Positions 7,168-13,039 of a stretch of 22,430 bases of DNA are shown one piece after another. The stretch spans positions 1 through 22,430 of the forward strand of contig CALLDR010000097.1 of assembly GCA_937997955.1 (NCBI GenBank), in the 5' to 3' direction. Each line of letters begins with the position of its first letter. Positions within the stretch are counted from its first letter, which is position 1. A program made the position numbers and the translations under genes. The stretch is from an uncultured Emergencia sp. (GTDB lineage Bacteria; Bacillota; Clostridia; Peptostreptococcales; Anaerovoracaceae). The notes under the pieces were generated by a model. It was given only the letters and a program-made list of their open reading frames with translations. It did no database searches and was not told the DNA's origin.

Positions 7168-7450
7168 CCCGCCCTTTCACAACAGTGTGGACGTGGCTGT
7201 CATAGATTTTCCGAAAGGCCTGGACGGCGGAGAGGAGCGGCAGAGGTGCAAGGTAACGGCGGAATTCGCCGAAAGCGACGTGCGCCAGCTGCAGGACAGG
7301 GGCCTGAGCTTTGATGACGCCATGGAATACTACGAGGACTGGCTGTACAGGGTGATCAAAGTCCACCTGGCCCAGGATTGGGAGGCGGTCAGCGGCCGGG
7401 AGCAGGTCTTGGATATCATCAGAGAAAAGGTCAGGGCGTATTATTCCTAG
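7142..7450 (+). CDS. Small protein of unknown function (102 aa)
   Basis: I do not recognise this protein. It is soluble, with no membrane segment, signal peptide or cysteine pair, and has a charged helical C-terminal half (FDDAMEYYEDWLYRVIK and REQVLDIIREKV). The ATG at 7142 follows AAGGAG at a good distance. An in-frame GTG at 7070 would lie deep inside the upstream gene without a ribosome site. It overlaps the 3' end of the FAD/Rieske gene by 26 nt in another frame, so the two are probably translationally coupled. A strong terminator follows 28 nt after its stop. It could be an accessory subunit of the oxidoreductase, but only position suggests that. Confidence 0.7.
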   Translation: MKQIKLKPDPPFHNSVDVAVIDFPKGLDGGEERQRCKVTAEFAESDVRQLQDRGLSFDDAMEYYEDWLYRVIKVHLAQDWEAVSGREQVLDIIREKVRAYYS

Positions 7451-7478
7451 AGAAGCGCTTAAGGCAGATGTAAAAGAG

Positions 7479-7533
7479 CCTATGTATGAATTTGTAAGTT
7501 TTACAGTTTCATACATAGGTTCGTCGTTTTTTT
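7479..7533. terminator. Strong, probably bidirectional intrinsic terminator
   Basis: CCTATGTATGAA (7479-7490) and TTCATACATAGG (7508-7519) form a perfect 12-bp stem with a 17-nt loop. On the plus strand TCGTCG and seven T follow. On the minus strand the stem is followed by CTCTTTTA. It sits between convergent operons, ending the 4037-7450 group and plausibly the minus-strand ABC operon. Confidence 0.85.
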
Positions 7534-7583
7534 GATTGGCCCGAGGCTATTCAGATCCGCTGGGGCTGCGCGGGCCTGCGCAA

Positions 7584-7640
7584 GACTGCCCGACTTCGTT
7601 TAGGCTGCCTGACTTCGTTTAGACTGCCTGATGCTGCCTG
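7584..7640. repeat. 19-bp tandem repeat, three units
   Basis: Units 7584-7602, 7603-7621 and 7622-7640 follow the pattern GRCTGCCYGACTTCGTTTA, the first two differing at two positions and the third diverging in its second half. It lies in the 3' region of the minus-strand ABC operon, just before the terminator in that direction. No reading frame is associated with it. Confidence 0.75.
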
Positions 7641-7668
7641 GATCTGGATCTGCTCAAGTCCCGCAGGC

Positions 7669-9489
7669 CTATGACCTCTTGCGGTTCCAGCCCTGACTCT
7701 GCTCTCTGACCGTGACGAAGCTCTTGTAGATGCCTTCTTCCCGCATCAGGGCCTCGTGGGTGCCGGACTGGGCGATCTGGCCGCCCGCCACCACCAGGAT
7801 CTGGTCGGCGTTTCGTATGGTGCCCAGCCTGTGGGCGATGACCAGAAGGGTTTTGCCCCGGCACAGCTCGCTGATGGCCTCCTGAATATAGCTTTCGTTG
7901 TCCGCGTCTACGCTGGCTGTGGCTTCATCTAGAATGACCAGGGGAGCGTCCTTCAGGATACAGCGGGCGATGGAGATCCGCTGTTTCTCTCCACCGGAAA
8001 GGGTTTCGCCGCCTTCTCCCACTATGGTATCAAAGCCTTCCGGCAGGGCCATGATGAAATCGTAGCAGCGGGCTTTCTTCGCGGCTTCGATGACCTCTTC
8101 CCGGCTGGCGTCAGGCCGCCCCATGCTGATATTGTTGTAGATGGTGTCCTGGAACAGGTAGACCCGCTGGAAGACCATGCTGATGTGATCCATGAGATCG
8201 CTGAGCTTCACCTGCCGCAAGTCCTTTCCACGGATGAGGATCTGTCCGGATTTGACGTCCCAGAAGCGGGCCAGAAGGCTGGCGATGGTGGATTTGCCTC
8301 CGCCGGACGGTCCGACCAGGGCCGTCATGGTGTTGGCCCGCAGATCAAAGCTGATGTCATGGAGCACTTCCTTTTCTCCGTAGGCGAAGGAAACGCCGCG
8401 GAACTGGACCTCCGGCAGATCAGTGCCCTTCGGCAGGCCGGTATTTTCCGGCAGGTTGGCGTCCTTTGGCAGGCCGGCGTCCTCCGGCAGATCAGAGATC
8501 TCTGGTATGGCTTCACGGCCGTCGTCAGGAAGCTCCGTCTCCGCGAAGACCTCTTCGATGCGGTCCAGACAGCTGTTCATGACCGTCAGCCTGGTCGCGT
8601 TGCCGTACAGGGCCTTCAGCGGACCGAAGAGATCGAAGAGGAAGAGCATGATGCCTACCACATAGGCGGCGTCCAGCTGGCCTTCGTGATGGAGATACAT
8701 GGAGATTCCCGCGATCAAAGCCGCGCCCAGGCCGTAGGCCATGTTGAGCCAGCGCTGGTAAGGGGCGTGGCGCTGTTCAAACTGGAGGCTGACCCGGCAG
8801 CTCTCAGCGAAGTTGTCCGTCAGCTCCCTGGACTTTTCTCCCAGCAGATTGTAGGTTTTGATGATGCCGATACCCTCCACGAAGTCCAGCACCGCTTCTG
8901 TCAGATTTTCGCTCTGCTCCATGCGAAAATGAGAATCCTCCTCCGCCTCCTTCTTCATACCTCTGGCGATGACGAGAACGGCCAGAATTACGGCCGCGGC
9001 GGCCAGGCCGATGCGTACATCAAAGAACAGAAGGAACAGGAGCATGATGGCTTCGGCGAAGATATAGCTCATCATATCCGCCAGCACGGTCATGCAGTTT
9101 TCCTCGATGAACACCATATCCGTAGACAGCACGGAGCTGATCTTTCCGATGTTGCCTTCGGTGAAATAGCCCATGGGCATCTTTCTCAGGTGTGCGCCCA
9201 GATCCATACGCATGTCGGAGAAGACCATGAAGCCGGCGGCGGACTGCAGCCGGTCCGCCGTGTGCTGGAACAGGATCTGCAGGAGGACGCACAGGACCAT
9301 GGCGGCGGCCAGCTGCAGGCACCGGGCCGGGGTCATGACACCGTCGTAAAAGGCCGCCAGGGCCGCGAAGCCCAGCATCAGCGGGGCCTTTGACAGCAAG
9401 GACTTTAAAAATGAAAACAGAAAGGCCAGCTGGATTCTTCCCTTGTATTCTCCTGAAACCGACAGGAGCCGTTTCATCAGAGCGATCAT
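7669..9489 (-). CDS. ABC half-transporter, second subunit of pair 1
   Basis: This 606-residue protein has an exporter-fold membrane domain with about six helices (residues 1-310) and a C-terminal ATPase domain. The ATPase shows Walker A GPSGGGKS (393-400), signature LSGGEKQ, Walker B VILDEAT with the catalytic Glu, and an IAHRL switch, all intact. Residues 333-361 form an unusual hexapeptide repeat linker. Its start overlaps the preceding ABC gene's stop as ATGA, so the two are coupled and likely form a heterodimer. The C-terminal VREQSQGW resembles VREQAEGW of the second subunit in the plus-strand pair, which marks the two as paralogues. Exporter-fold heterodimers of the YbtPQ/IrtAB kind import siderophores. 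Export of a drug or peptide cannot be excluded. Confidence 0.9.
   Translation of the reverse strand: MIALMKRLLSVSGEYKGRIQLAFLFSFLKSLLSKAPLMLGFAALAAFYDGVMTPARCLQLAAAMVLCVLLQILFQHTADRLQSAAGFMVFSDMRMDLGAHLRKMPMGYFTEGNIGKISSVLSTDMVFIEENCMTVLADMMSYIFAEAIMLLFLLFFDVRIGLAAAAVILAVLVIARGMKKEAEEDSHFRMEQSENLTEAVLDFVEGIGIIKTYNLLGEKSRELTDNFAESCRVSLQFEQRHAPYQRWLNMAYGLGAALIAGISMYLHHEGQLDAAYVVGIMLFLFDLFGPLKALYGNATRLTVMNSCLDRIEEVFAETELPDDGREAIPEISDLPEDAGLPKDANLPENTGLPKGTDLPEVQFRGVSFAYGEKEVLHDISFDLRANTMTALVGPSGGGKSTIASLLARFWDVKSGQILIRGKDLRQVKLSDLMDHISMVFQRVYLFQDTIYNNISMGRPDASREEVIEAAKKARCYDFIMALPEGFDTIVGEGGETLSGGEKQRISIARCILKDAPLVILDEATASVDADNESYIQEAISELCRGKTLLVIAHRLGTIRNADQILVVAGGQIAQSGTHEALMREEGIYKSFVTVREQSQGWNRKRS
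8408..8493 (-). repeat. 18-bp in-frame repeat encoding an LP hexapeptide linker
   Basis: Five in-frame 18-bp units encode DLPEDA, GLPKDA, NLPENT, GLPKGT and DLPEV, residues 333-361 of the ABC subunit. The array lies between the last membrane helix and the start of the ATPase domain. The three related half-transporters in this window lack it. Unit number may change by slippage without shifting the frame. Confidence 0.9.
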
Positions 9490-11249
9490 CTCTCTTCACC
9501 TTCTTTCTCTGTGCTCAGCTTCCAGCGGGCGCTGCCTTCGGCGGCCCGCCAAAGCTTCTCGTATTCCGGACAGCTTTCCAGCAGTTTTTCGTGGGTGCCG
9601 ACGGCGGCCAGTCTGCCCTGATCCAGCACGCAGATCTGATCCGCGTTTACGATGGAGTGAAGCCTGTGGGCGATGACGATGACCGTCTTGCCCTCGATGA
9701 CCTGGGCGATGGCCTCGTTCATCTTCTCCTCGTTCTCAGGATCCATGAAGGCGGTGGCCTCGTCCAGAATGACTACCGGCGCGTCCTTCAGAATGGCCCG
9801 GGCCAGAGAAATGCGCTGACGCTCTCCGCCGGAAAGCTGCTTGCCGCCGTCTCCGGCCATGGTGTACAGCCCCTTTTCAAGGCGGCTGAGAAATTCACCG
9901 CACTGGGCTTTTTCTGCCGCAGCGGCCACCTCTTCGTCGGTGGCGTCCAGCTTTCCCAGCCTGATGTTTTCCATCAAAGTGGTGTTGAAGAGAAACTGCT
10001 CCTGGGCCACGTAGGAGATCTGGTCGTTGAGAGATTCCAGACTCATATGGGTGATATCCTGGCCGCCGATTTTGATGGAACCGCCGGTGACGTCGTAGTA
10101 GTGGACCAGCAGCTTTGCCAGGGTGGACTTGCCGCTGCCCGATTCGCCGACCAGGGCCGTCAGGCTCCCCTCCGGCACCTCCAGAGAGATGCCGTGAAGG
10201 ACTTCTTTGTCCGGCGCGCTCTGGTCATAGGCGAAATGGACGTCCTGCAGGCTGATGTGATGATCCGTGCCGCTGAAGGGGGCGTCGCTTTGCCGGAGGG
10301 CAGGGGCGTTCAGCATCTCCTCCAGGGCGTTGATCTTGAAATTGATCTGGGGCATGGTGGACATGAAGCTCATGGCCCGGACCAGAGGCGCTCCGATGCC
10401 GAAGGACATGCACAGTACCAGGGCCAGATCCGGCAGGGAAGAATAGCCTTCCAGGACCAGCCACGCGCCGACCGGCAGGGTAAACAGGGCGACGCATGGC
10501 AGTACGGCGGAATACAGGGCCATCCACGGCCAGCAGACCCGGTACCAGTCCAGGGTGAAATCCCGGTAGCTGCGTATGTCGCTTTCAAATCTGTGGTAGG
10601 ATTCGCCGTCCCGGTTGAAGACCTTTACCACCTCCATGCCGTTGATGTACTCCACGATGGTGTTGTTCATCTTCTGGGCCGCTCCATAATATGCGCCCAT
10701 CTTGCTGGTGCCGGACCGGTACATGGCCATCATGGCGGCGGCGCCCAGAGGCAGGGAGCAGAGGGACAGCAGGGCCAGCTTCCAGTCGGCCAGAAACATG
10801 GCGATGAAGACGAAGACCGGCACGGAGAGGTTGGCAACGCCTTCTGGAAGGGCGTGGGCCAGCAGCAGCTCGATGGACTCGATATCGTCGATAAAGGTCT
10901 TTTTCAGCGTGCCGACGCCCTTCTCCTGAATCGTTCCCAGAGGCTGCTTTTCCAGCTTTCCCTGAAGGGAGATCCTCAGATTTTTCAGAGTATGATAGGC
11001 CGCCTCGTGGGACAGGGCCAGTCCCCGTACATAGAGGATGGCGTATAAAAGGCCGCAGACGGCGATGGCGGCCACCCGCCAGCAGATATAGGCGGCGGTC
11101 ATGGACTGATGCAGCAGAAGAGGCGCGATCAGCTGATAGATGAACAGGAAGGGCAGAATGCTCATCACCGTGCCGATCAGCATGACCGCCGCTGCCCGGC
11201 AGGTGATCTTCCGGTATTCACCGGCGTATTCTAAAACTTTTTGAAACAA
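9486..11249 (-). CDS. ABC half-transporter, first subunit of pair 1
   Basis: The 587-residue product has an exporter-fold membrane domain followed by an ATPase domain with Walker A GESGSGKST (368-376), signature LSGGERQ, Walker B VVILDEAT and switch IAHRL. The D-loop reads AFMDP instead of the common SALD, as in the first subunit of pair 2 (AFTDP). The start is placed at TTG 11249 because AAAGGAGG lies 8 nt before it. An in-frame TTG at 11273 has no ribosome site and would place that AGGAGG inside the gene. It shares RDFTxDWYR and the overall order of motifs with the first gene of the plus-strand pair. It follows tetR by about 80 nt and is probably co-transcribed with it. It is predicted to pair with the 606-residue subunit. 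The substrate is unknown. Confidence 0.9.
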   Translation of the reverse strand: MFQKVLEYAGEYRKITCRAAAVMLIGTVMSILPFLFIYQLIAPLLLHQSMTAAYICWRVAAIAVCGLLYAILYVRGLALSHEAAYHTLKNLRISLQGKLEKQPLGTIQEKGVGTLKKTFIDDIESIELLLAHALPEGVANLSVPVFVFIAMFLADWKLALLSLCSLPLGAAAMMAMYRSGTSKMGAYYGAAQKMNNTIVEYINGMEVVKVFNRDGESYHRFESDIRSYRDFTLDWYRVCWPWMALYSAVLPCVALFTLPVGAWLVLEGYSSLPDLALVLCMSFGIGAPLVRAMSFMSTMPQINFKINALEEMLNAPALRQSDAPFSGTDHHISLQDVHFAYDQSAPDKEVLHGISLEVPEGSLTALVGESGSGKSTLAKLLVHYYDVTGGSIKIGGQDITHMSLESLNDQISYVAQEQFLFNTTLMENIRLGKLDATDEEVAAAAEKAQCGEFLSRLEKGLYTMAGDGGKQLSGGERQRISLARAILKDAPVVILDEATAFMDPENEEKMNEAIAQVIEGKTVIVIAHRLHSIVNADQICVLDQGRLAAVGTHEKLLESCPEYEKLWRAAEGSARWKLSTEKEGEER

Positions 11250-11276
11250 AACAGATGCCTCCTTTCGTGGCAATTG

Positions 11277-11295
11277 AGTTAGCTTTTGCTAACCC
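11277..11295 (-). promoter_or_regulatory. Shared 19-nt inverted-repeat element, copy 1
   Basis: On the minus strand the sequence is GGGTTAGCAAAAGCTAACT, an inverted repeat GTTAGC-N4-GCTAAC, ending 27 nt before the TTG of the first ABC subunit. A copy with two differences precedes the ECF S-component gene in the same sense. It may be an operator for a dimeric regulator or an RNA hairpin. No U-tract follows, so it is not a terminator. Confidence 0.6.
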
Positions 11296-11309
11296 CTGCG
11301 CGGGGATAG

Positions 11310-11328
11310 CCTCTCCCGATGGGAGAGG
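11310..11328 (-). other. Hairpin just after the tetR stop
   Basis: CCTCTCCC and GGGAGAGG form a perfect 8-bp stem with a 3-nt loop directly after the tetR stop codon. A CCCC/GGGG mini-stem and the GTTAGC inverted repeat follow within 35 nt. With no U-tract, transcript processing or protection of the tetR mRNA 3' end is more likely than termination. Confidence 0.5.
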
Positions 11329-11955
11329 TCAGTCCCGCGGCCTGGAGAACTGCAGCACCTCAAACCAGTTGAAGAGCCTGCAGACCAGCAGGCAGTGGGC
11401 TTCGATCTGTTCCCAGGTGAAGTCGTGGATGAAGGGCTCGTAGATGGTGGTCCAGAAGGCGGACAGCAGAATGTGCAGCTCCCCGTCTGAAACCTCCGCG
11501 GCCGTCAGGCCTCGGCGACAGGCTTCTTCCAGGTAAGCGCCGGTGGCCGCGGTCATCTTCTCCACCCAGTCGTGCTGAAAGTTGGAGTATGACGTTCCTT
11601 CGGCGCAGCGAAGGAGCAGGACAAAGCCATCGTGGCGGTCGTAGAGAAAGCGGAACCACCACATCATGTAGTCCACGTTCATATCCCAGGCGTCGATCAG
11701 TTCCCTGTCGGACAGGCGGCTCAGATCGACGCCGTTTTTTTCATCTACGATGGCTTCCAGATCGGCTACGGTGTCCGCCACTACGGCACAGAACAGATCC
11801 TCTTTACTCTTGTAACGCTTGTAGAGGGCGCCGGTGGTAATGCCGGCGTCCTGGCAGATGGCTTTCAGTGACGTCTTCTCAAAGCCATGAGCCAAAAATT
11901 CTTTTTTCGCACTGTCCAGGATCCTGGGATCGATAGTGCGGTCAGCAACTGCCAT
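11329..11955 (-). CDS. TetR/AcrR-family transcriptional regulator
   Basis: This 208-residue DNA-binding protein has an N-terminal TetR helix-turn-helix (residues about 28-50, TSLKAICQDAGITTGALYKRYKSKEDLF in two adjoining helices) and a helical ligand domain rich in Trp and Phe (residues about 80-200). The ATG follows CAGGAGG closely. It is the first gene of an operon with two ABC subunits and is driven by a near-consensus promoter whose -10 abuts a 34-bp double palindrome. TetR-family repressors commonly regulate their own operon, so it probably represses tetR-ABC until a ligand related to the transported compound binds. The ligand cannot be predicted. Confidence 0.92.
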   Translation of the reverse strand: MAVADRTIDPRILDSAKKEFLAHGFEKTSLKAICQDAGITTGALYKRYKSKEDLFCAVVADTVADLEAIVDEKNGVDLSRLSDRELIDAWDMNVDYMMWWFRFLYDRHDGFVLLLRCAEGTSYSNFQHDWVEKMTAATGAYLEEACRRGLTAAEVSDGELHILLSAFWTTIYEPFIHDFTWEQIEAHCLLVCRLFNWFEVLQFSRPRD

Positions 11956-11991
11956 TTGATTTCCTCCTGATCAGTTATTTTGATGGCGTGA

Positions 11992-12025
11992 TTGATAATC
12001 AAATTATCGATAATCCGATTATCAA
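11992..12025. promoter_or_regulatory. 34-bp double palindrome, probable TetR operator
   Basis: Two abutting 15-bp inverted repeats, GATAATCAAATTATC (11994-12008) and GATAATCCGATTATC (12009-12023), each have 6-bp arms around 3 nt. Together with flanking bases they make a 34-bp palindrome centred at 12008.5, broken only at two symmetric base pairs. Its edge overlaps the -10 of the tetR promoter, so bound protein would block transcription. Two adjoining sites suggest binding of two repressor dimers. The AT-rich GATAAT/ATTATC halves also recall Fur boxes, although the spacing differs. Confidence 0.8.
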
Positions 12026-12052
12026 TATATCACCGCGGCAGAGGTTTGTCAA
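12024..12052 (-). promoter_or_regulatory. Promoter of the tetR-ABC operon
   Basis: On the minus strand, a perfect TTGACA (12047-12052) and TATATT (12024-12029, 5/6) are separated by 17 bp. The first transcribed bases lie within the double palindrome, the layout expected for a tightly repressed strong promoter. Confidence 0.85.
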
Positions 12053-12116
12053 GGGCAAAAGGAAAAAAGAAATAACGGAAGTGGAGCCTGACGGCACTGG
12101 GACGGTATTCTTTTTC

Positions 12117-12145
12117 TTGTATTGCGCGGCCTTTTCACGTATACT
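12117..12145 (+). promoter_or_regulatory. Candidate promoter of the ECF operon
   Basis: TATACT (12140-12145) is a good -10. TTGTAT (12117-12122), 17 bp upstream, is a weak -35 at 3/6, which would suit an activated promoter. Transcription from about 12152 would give a leader of about 175 nt. A second possible start is the extended -10 TGTTATGAT at 12226-12234. Confidence 0.4.
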
Positions 12146-12229
12146 TAAAGAATAGAGATATGCAAAATAAAGATATCCAATTGGGACGATACGGGCGAAT
12201 CGGGACAGACGAAGGGAGCTGTTTCTGTT

Positions 12230-12295
12230 ATGATCCATAGTGAAAGCGCGCGCTGCGCCTTTCTTTTTGCAGACGGGTTAGCAATTGCTAACTGA
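12230..12295 (+). CDS. Possible 21-codon leader peptide
   Basis: An ATG at 12230 opens a 21-codon frame reading MIHSESARCAFLFADGLAIAN and ending with TGA 32 nt before the ECF S-component gene. AAGGGAG lies 11 nt upstream, a slightly long spacing. The frame spans both the terminator-like hairpin and the GTTAGC inverted repeat, so ribosome movement would decide whether either structure forms. There is no run of one amino acid as in classical amino-acid attenuators. It could be chance, since short frames with a weak ribosome site are common. Confidence 0.3.
   Translation: MIHSESARCAFLFADGLAIAN
12242..12268 (+). terminator. Terminator-like hairpin in the ECF operon leader
   Basis: GAAAG (12242-12246) pairs with CTTTC (12259-12263), and GCGC (12248-12251) pairs with GCGC (12255-12258) around a 3-nt loop, with one bulged C. 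Five T follow at 12264-12268. No complete gene lies between the promoter candidate and this hairpin, so it would act as an attenuator rather than an end-of-gene signal. Confidence 0.5.
12275..12293 (+). promoter_or_regulatory. Shared 19-nt inverted-repeat element, copy 2
   Basis: GGGTTAGCAATTGCTAACT contains the perfect 16-bp palindrome GTTAGCAATTGCTAAC (12277-12292). It ends 34 nt before the S-component ATG. It matches the copy upstream of the minus-strand ABC pair at 17 of 19 positions in the same sense orientation, as expected for a common regulator. Confidence 0.6.
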
Positions 12296-12327
12296 AATAA
12301 CAGATATAACAGAAGGAGGAAGCTTAC

Positions 12328-12402
12328 ATGTCTCAATCACATATGTCTCAATCAAACACATCTCAATCAGGTGCATCTCGATCAAACACATCTGGATCTA
12401 AC
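12328..12402 (+). repeat. 15-bp tandem repeat at the 5' end of the S-component gene
   Basis: Five 15-bp units beginning at the start codon encode MSQSH, MSQSN, TSQSG, ASRSN and TSGSN, with ASG as a partial sixth. The unit resembles AYRTCTCAATCAAAC. All units keep the frame, so gain or loss would change only the length of a cytoplasmic or surface tail. Confidence 0.9.
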
Positions 12403-13038
12403 GCATCTGGAGCGGCCGCGGCTCAGCCGGTGATGTCCCAAGCAACGGGCAGCAGGGCGCTGAAGGGCAGAGATCTCATCACTGTCGGCATCTTTTCCGC
12501 CATTTACTTCGTCATCAACTTTGCCTTTATGCTGCTCAGCGGGTTTCATCCACTGCTCTGGATCCTGATGCCGGGCTTCATCGCCCTGTTCTCAGGGATC
12601 CCGTTCATGCTCATGTGCAATAAAGTCCAGAAATTCGGCGCGGTGCTCCTCATGGGCCTGATCACCGGTCTGATCTACTTCGTCACCGGCCAGTTTACTG
12701 TCGTTATTCTGGTCACCTTTGTGATAAGCTGCGGCCTGGGCGAGCTGGTTCGGGTGGTCAGCAGGTACGGCAGCGCCGGCGGAAACACCCTGGCCTTTGT
12801 CTGCTTCTCTCTGGGAATGACCGGCTCGCCCCTGCCGATCTGGCTCATGCGGGATCAGTTTTTGACCCAGATCTCGGAGCAGGGCATATCCGCCGATTAC
12901 GTTTCCACCCTGGCGGCCCTTTCCTCGCCGCCTATGCTGGTCGTCCTGTTCGGCGCGCCGGTCGTCTGCGCAGCTGTCGGCGCGGTGCTGACCAGGGCCA
13001 TGTTCAAGAAGCACTTTGAAAGGGCGGGCATCGTATAG
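12328..13038 (+). CDS. ECF transporter S component, MptD/Trep_Strep family
   Basis: This 236-residue integral membrane protein is predicted to bind the substrate of an energy-coupling-factor importer. After a Ser/Asn-rich N-terminal extension, the membrane part begins near residue 50 (LITVGIFSAIYFVINFAFMLLSG). About five further hydrophobic segments follow, including the Gly/Pro-rich PLLWILMPGFIALFSGIPFML and TGLIYFVTGQFTVVILVTFVIS. The pattern matches the MptD or Trep_Strep group, whose genes commonly sit beside CbiQ-type and double-ATPase genes, as here. The ATG follows GAAGGAGG. The first 25 residues are five degenerate MSQSN-type pentapeptides encoded by a 15-bp tandem repeat. Related ECF systems in lactic streptococci and lactobacilli have been linked to haem uptake, so haem or a metal chelate is a possible substrate. 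Confidence 0.82.
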   Translation: MSQSHMSQSNTSQSGASRSNTSGSNASGAAAAQPVMSQATGSRALKGRDLITVGIFSAIYFVINFAFMLLSGFHPLLWILMPGFIALFSGIPFMLMCNKVQKFGAVLLMGLITGLIYFVTGQFTVVILVTFVISCGLGELVRVVSRYGSAGGNTLAFVCFSLGMTGSPLPIWLMRDQFLTQISEQGISADYVSTLAALSSPPMLVVLFGAPVVCAAVGAVLTRAMFKKHFERAGIV

Positions 13039-13039
13039 A

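Larger units (their letters stand above)
11956..12327. other. 372-bp divergent regulatory region
   Basis: No conventional gene is seen. From left to right it holds the tetR ribosome site, a 34-bp double palindrome, the tetR promoter, a plus-strand promoter candidate (12117-12145), a possible 21-codon leader ORF (12230-12295), a terminator-like hairpin inside that ORF (12242-12268) and a 19-nt inverted repeat (12275-12293). It ends with the ribosome site of the ECF S-component gene. Confidence 0.7.

Noticed and set aside
9390..11048. 552-codon plus-strand frame opposite the first ABC operon
   Set aside because: It is the antisense mirror of two well-supported ABC genes. GC-rich third positions keep the antisense frame open, and the product has no domain features.
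7669..11249. IrtA-type siderophore-reducing domain in the ABC proteins
   Set aside because: No N-terminal FAD-binding siderophore-interaction domain is present. All four proteins begin directly with the membrane domain.
11994..12023. Classical Fur box
   Set aside because: The halves GATAAT/ATTATC are Fur-like, but the 6-3-6 spacing differs from the usual 7-1-7 or 19-bp pattern and the site adjoins its own tetR gene. Kept only as an alternative.
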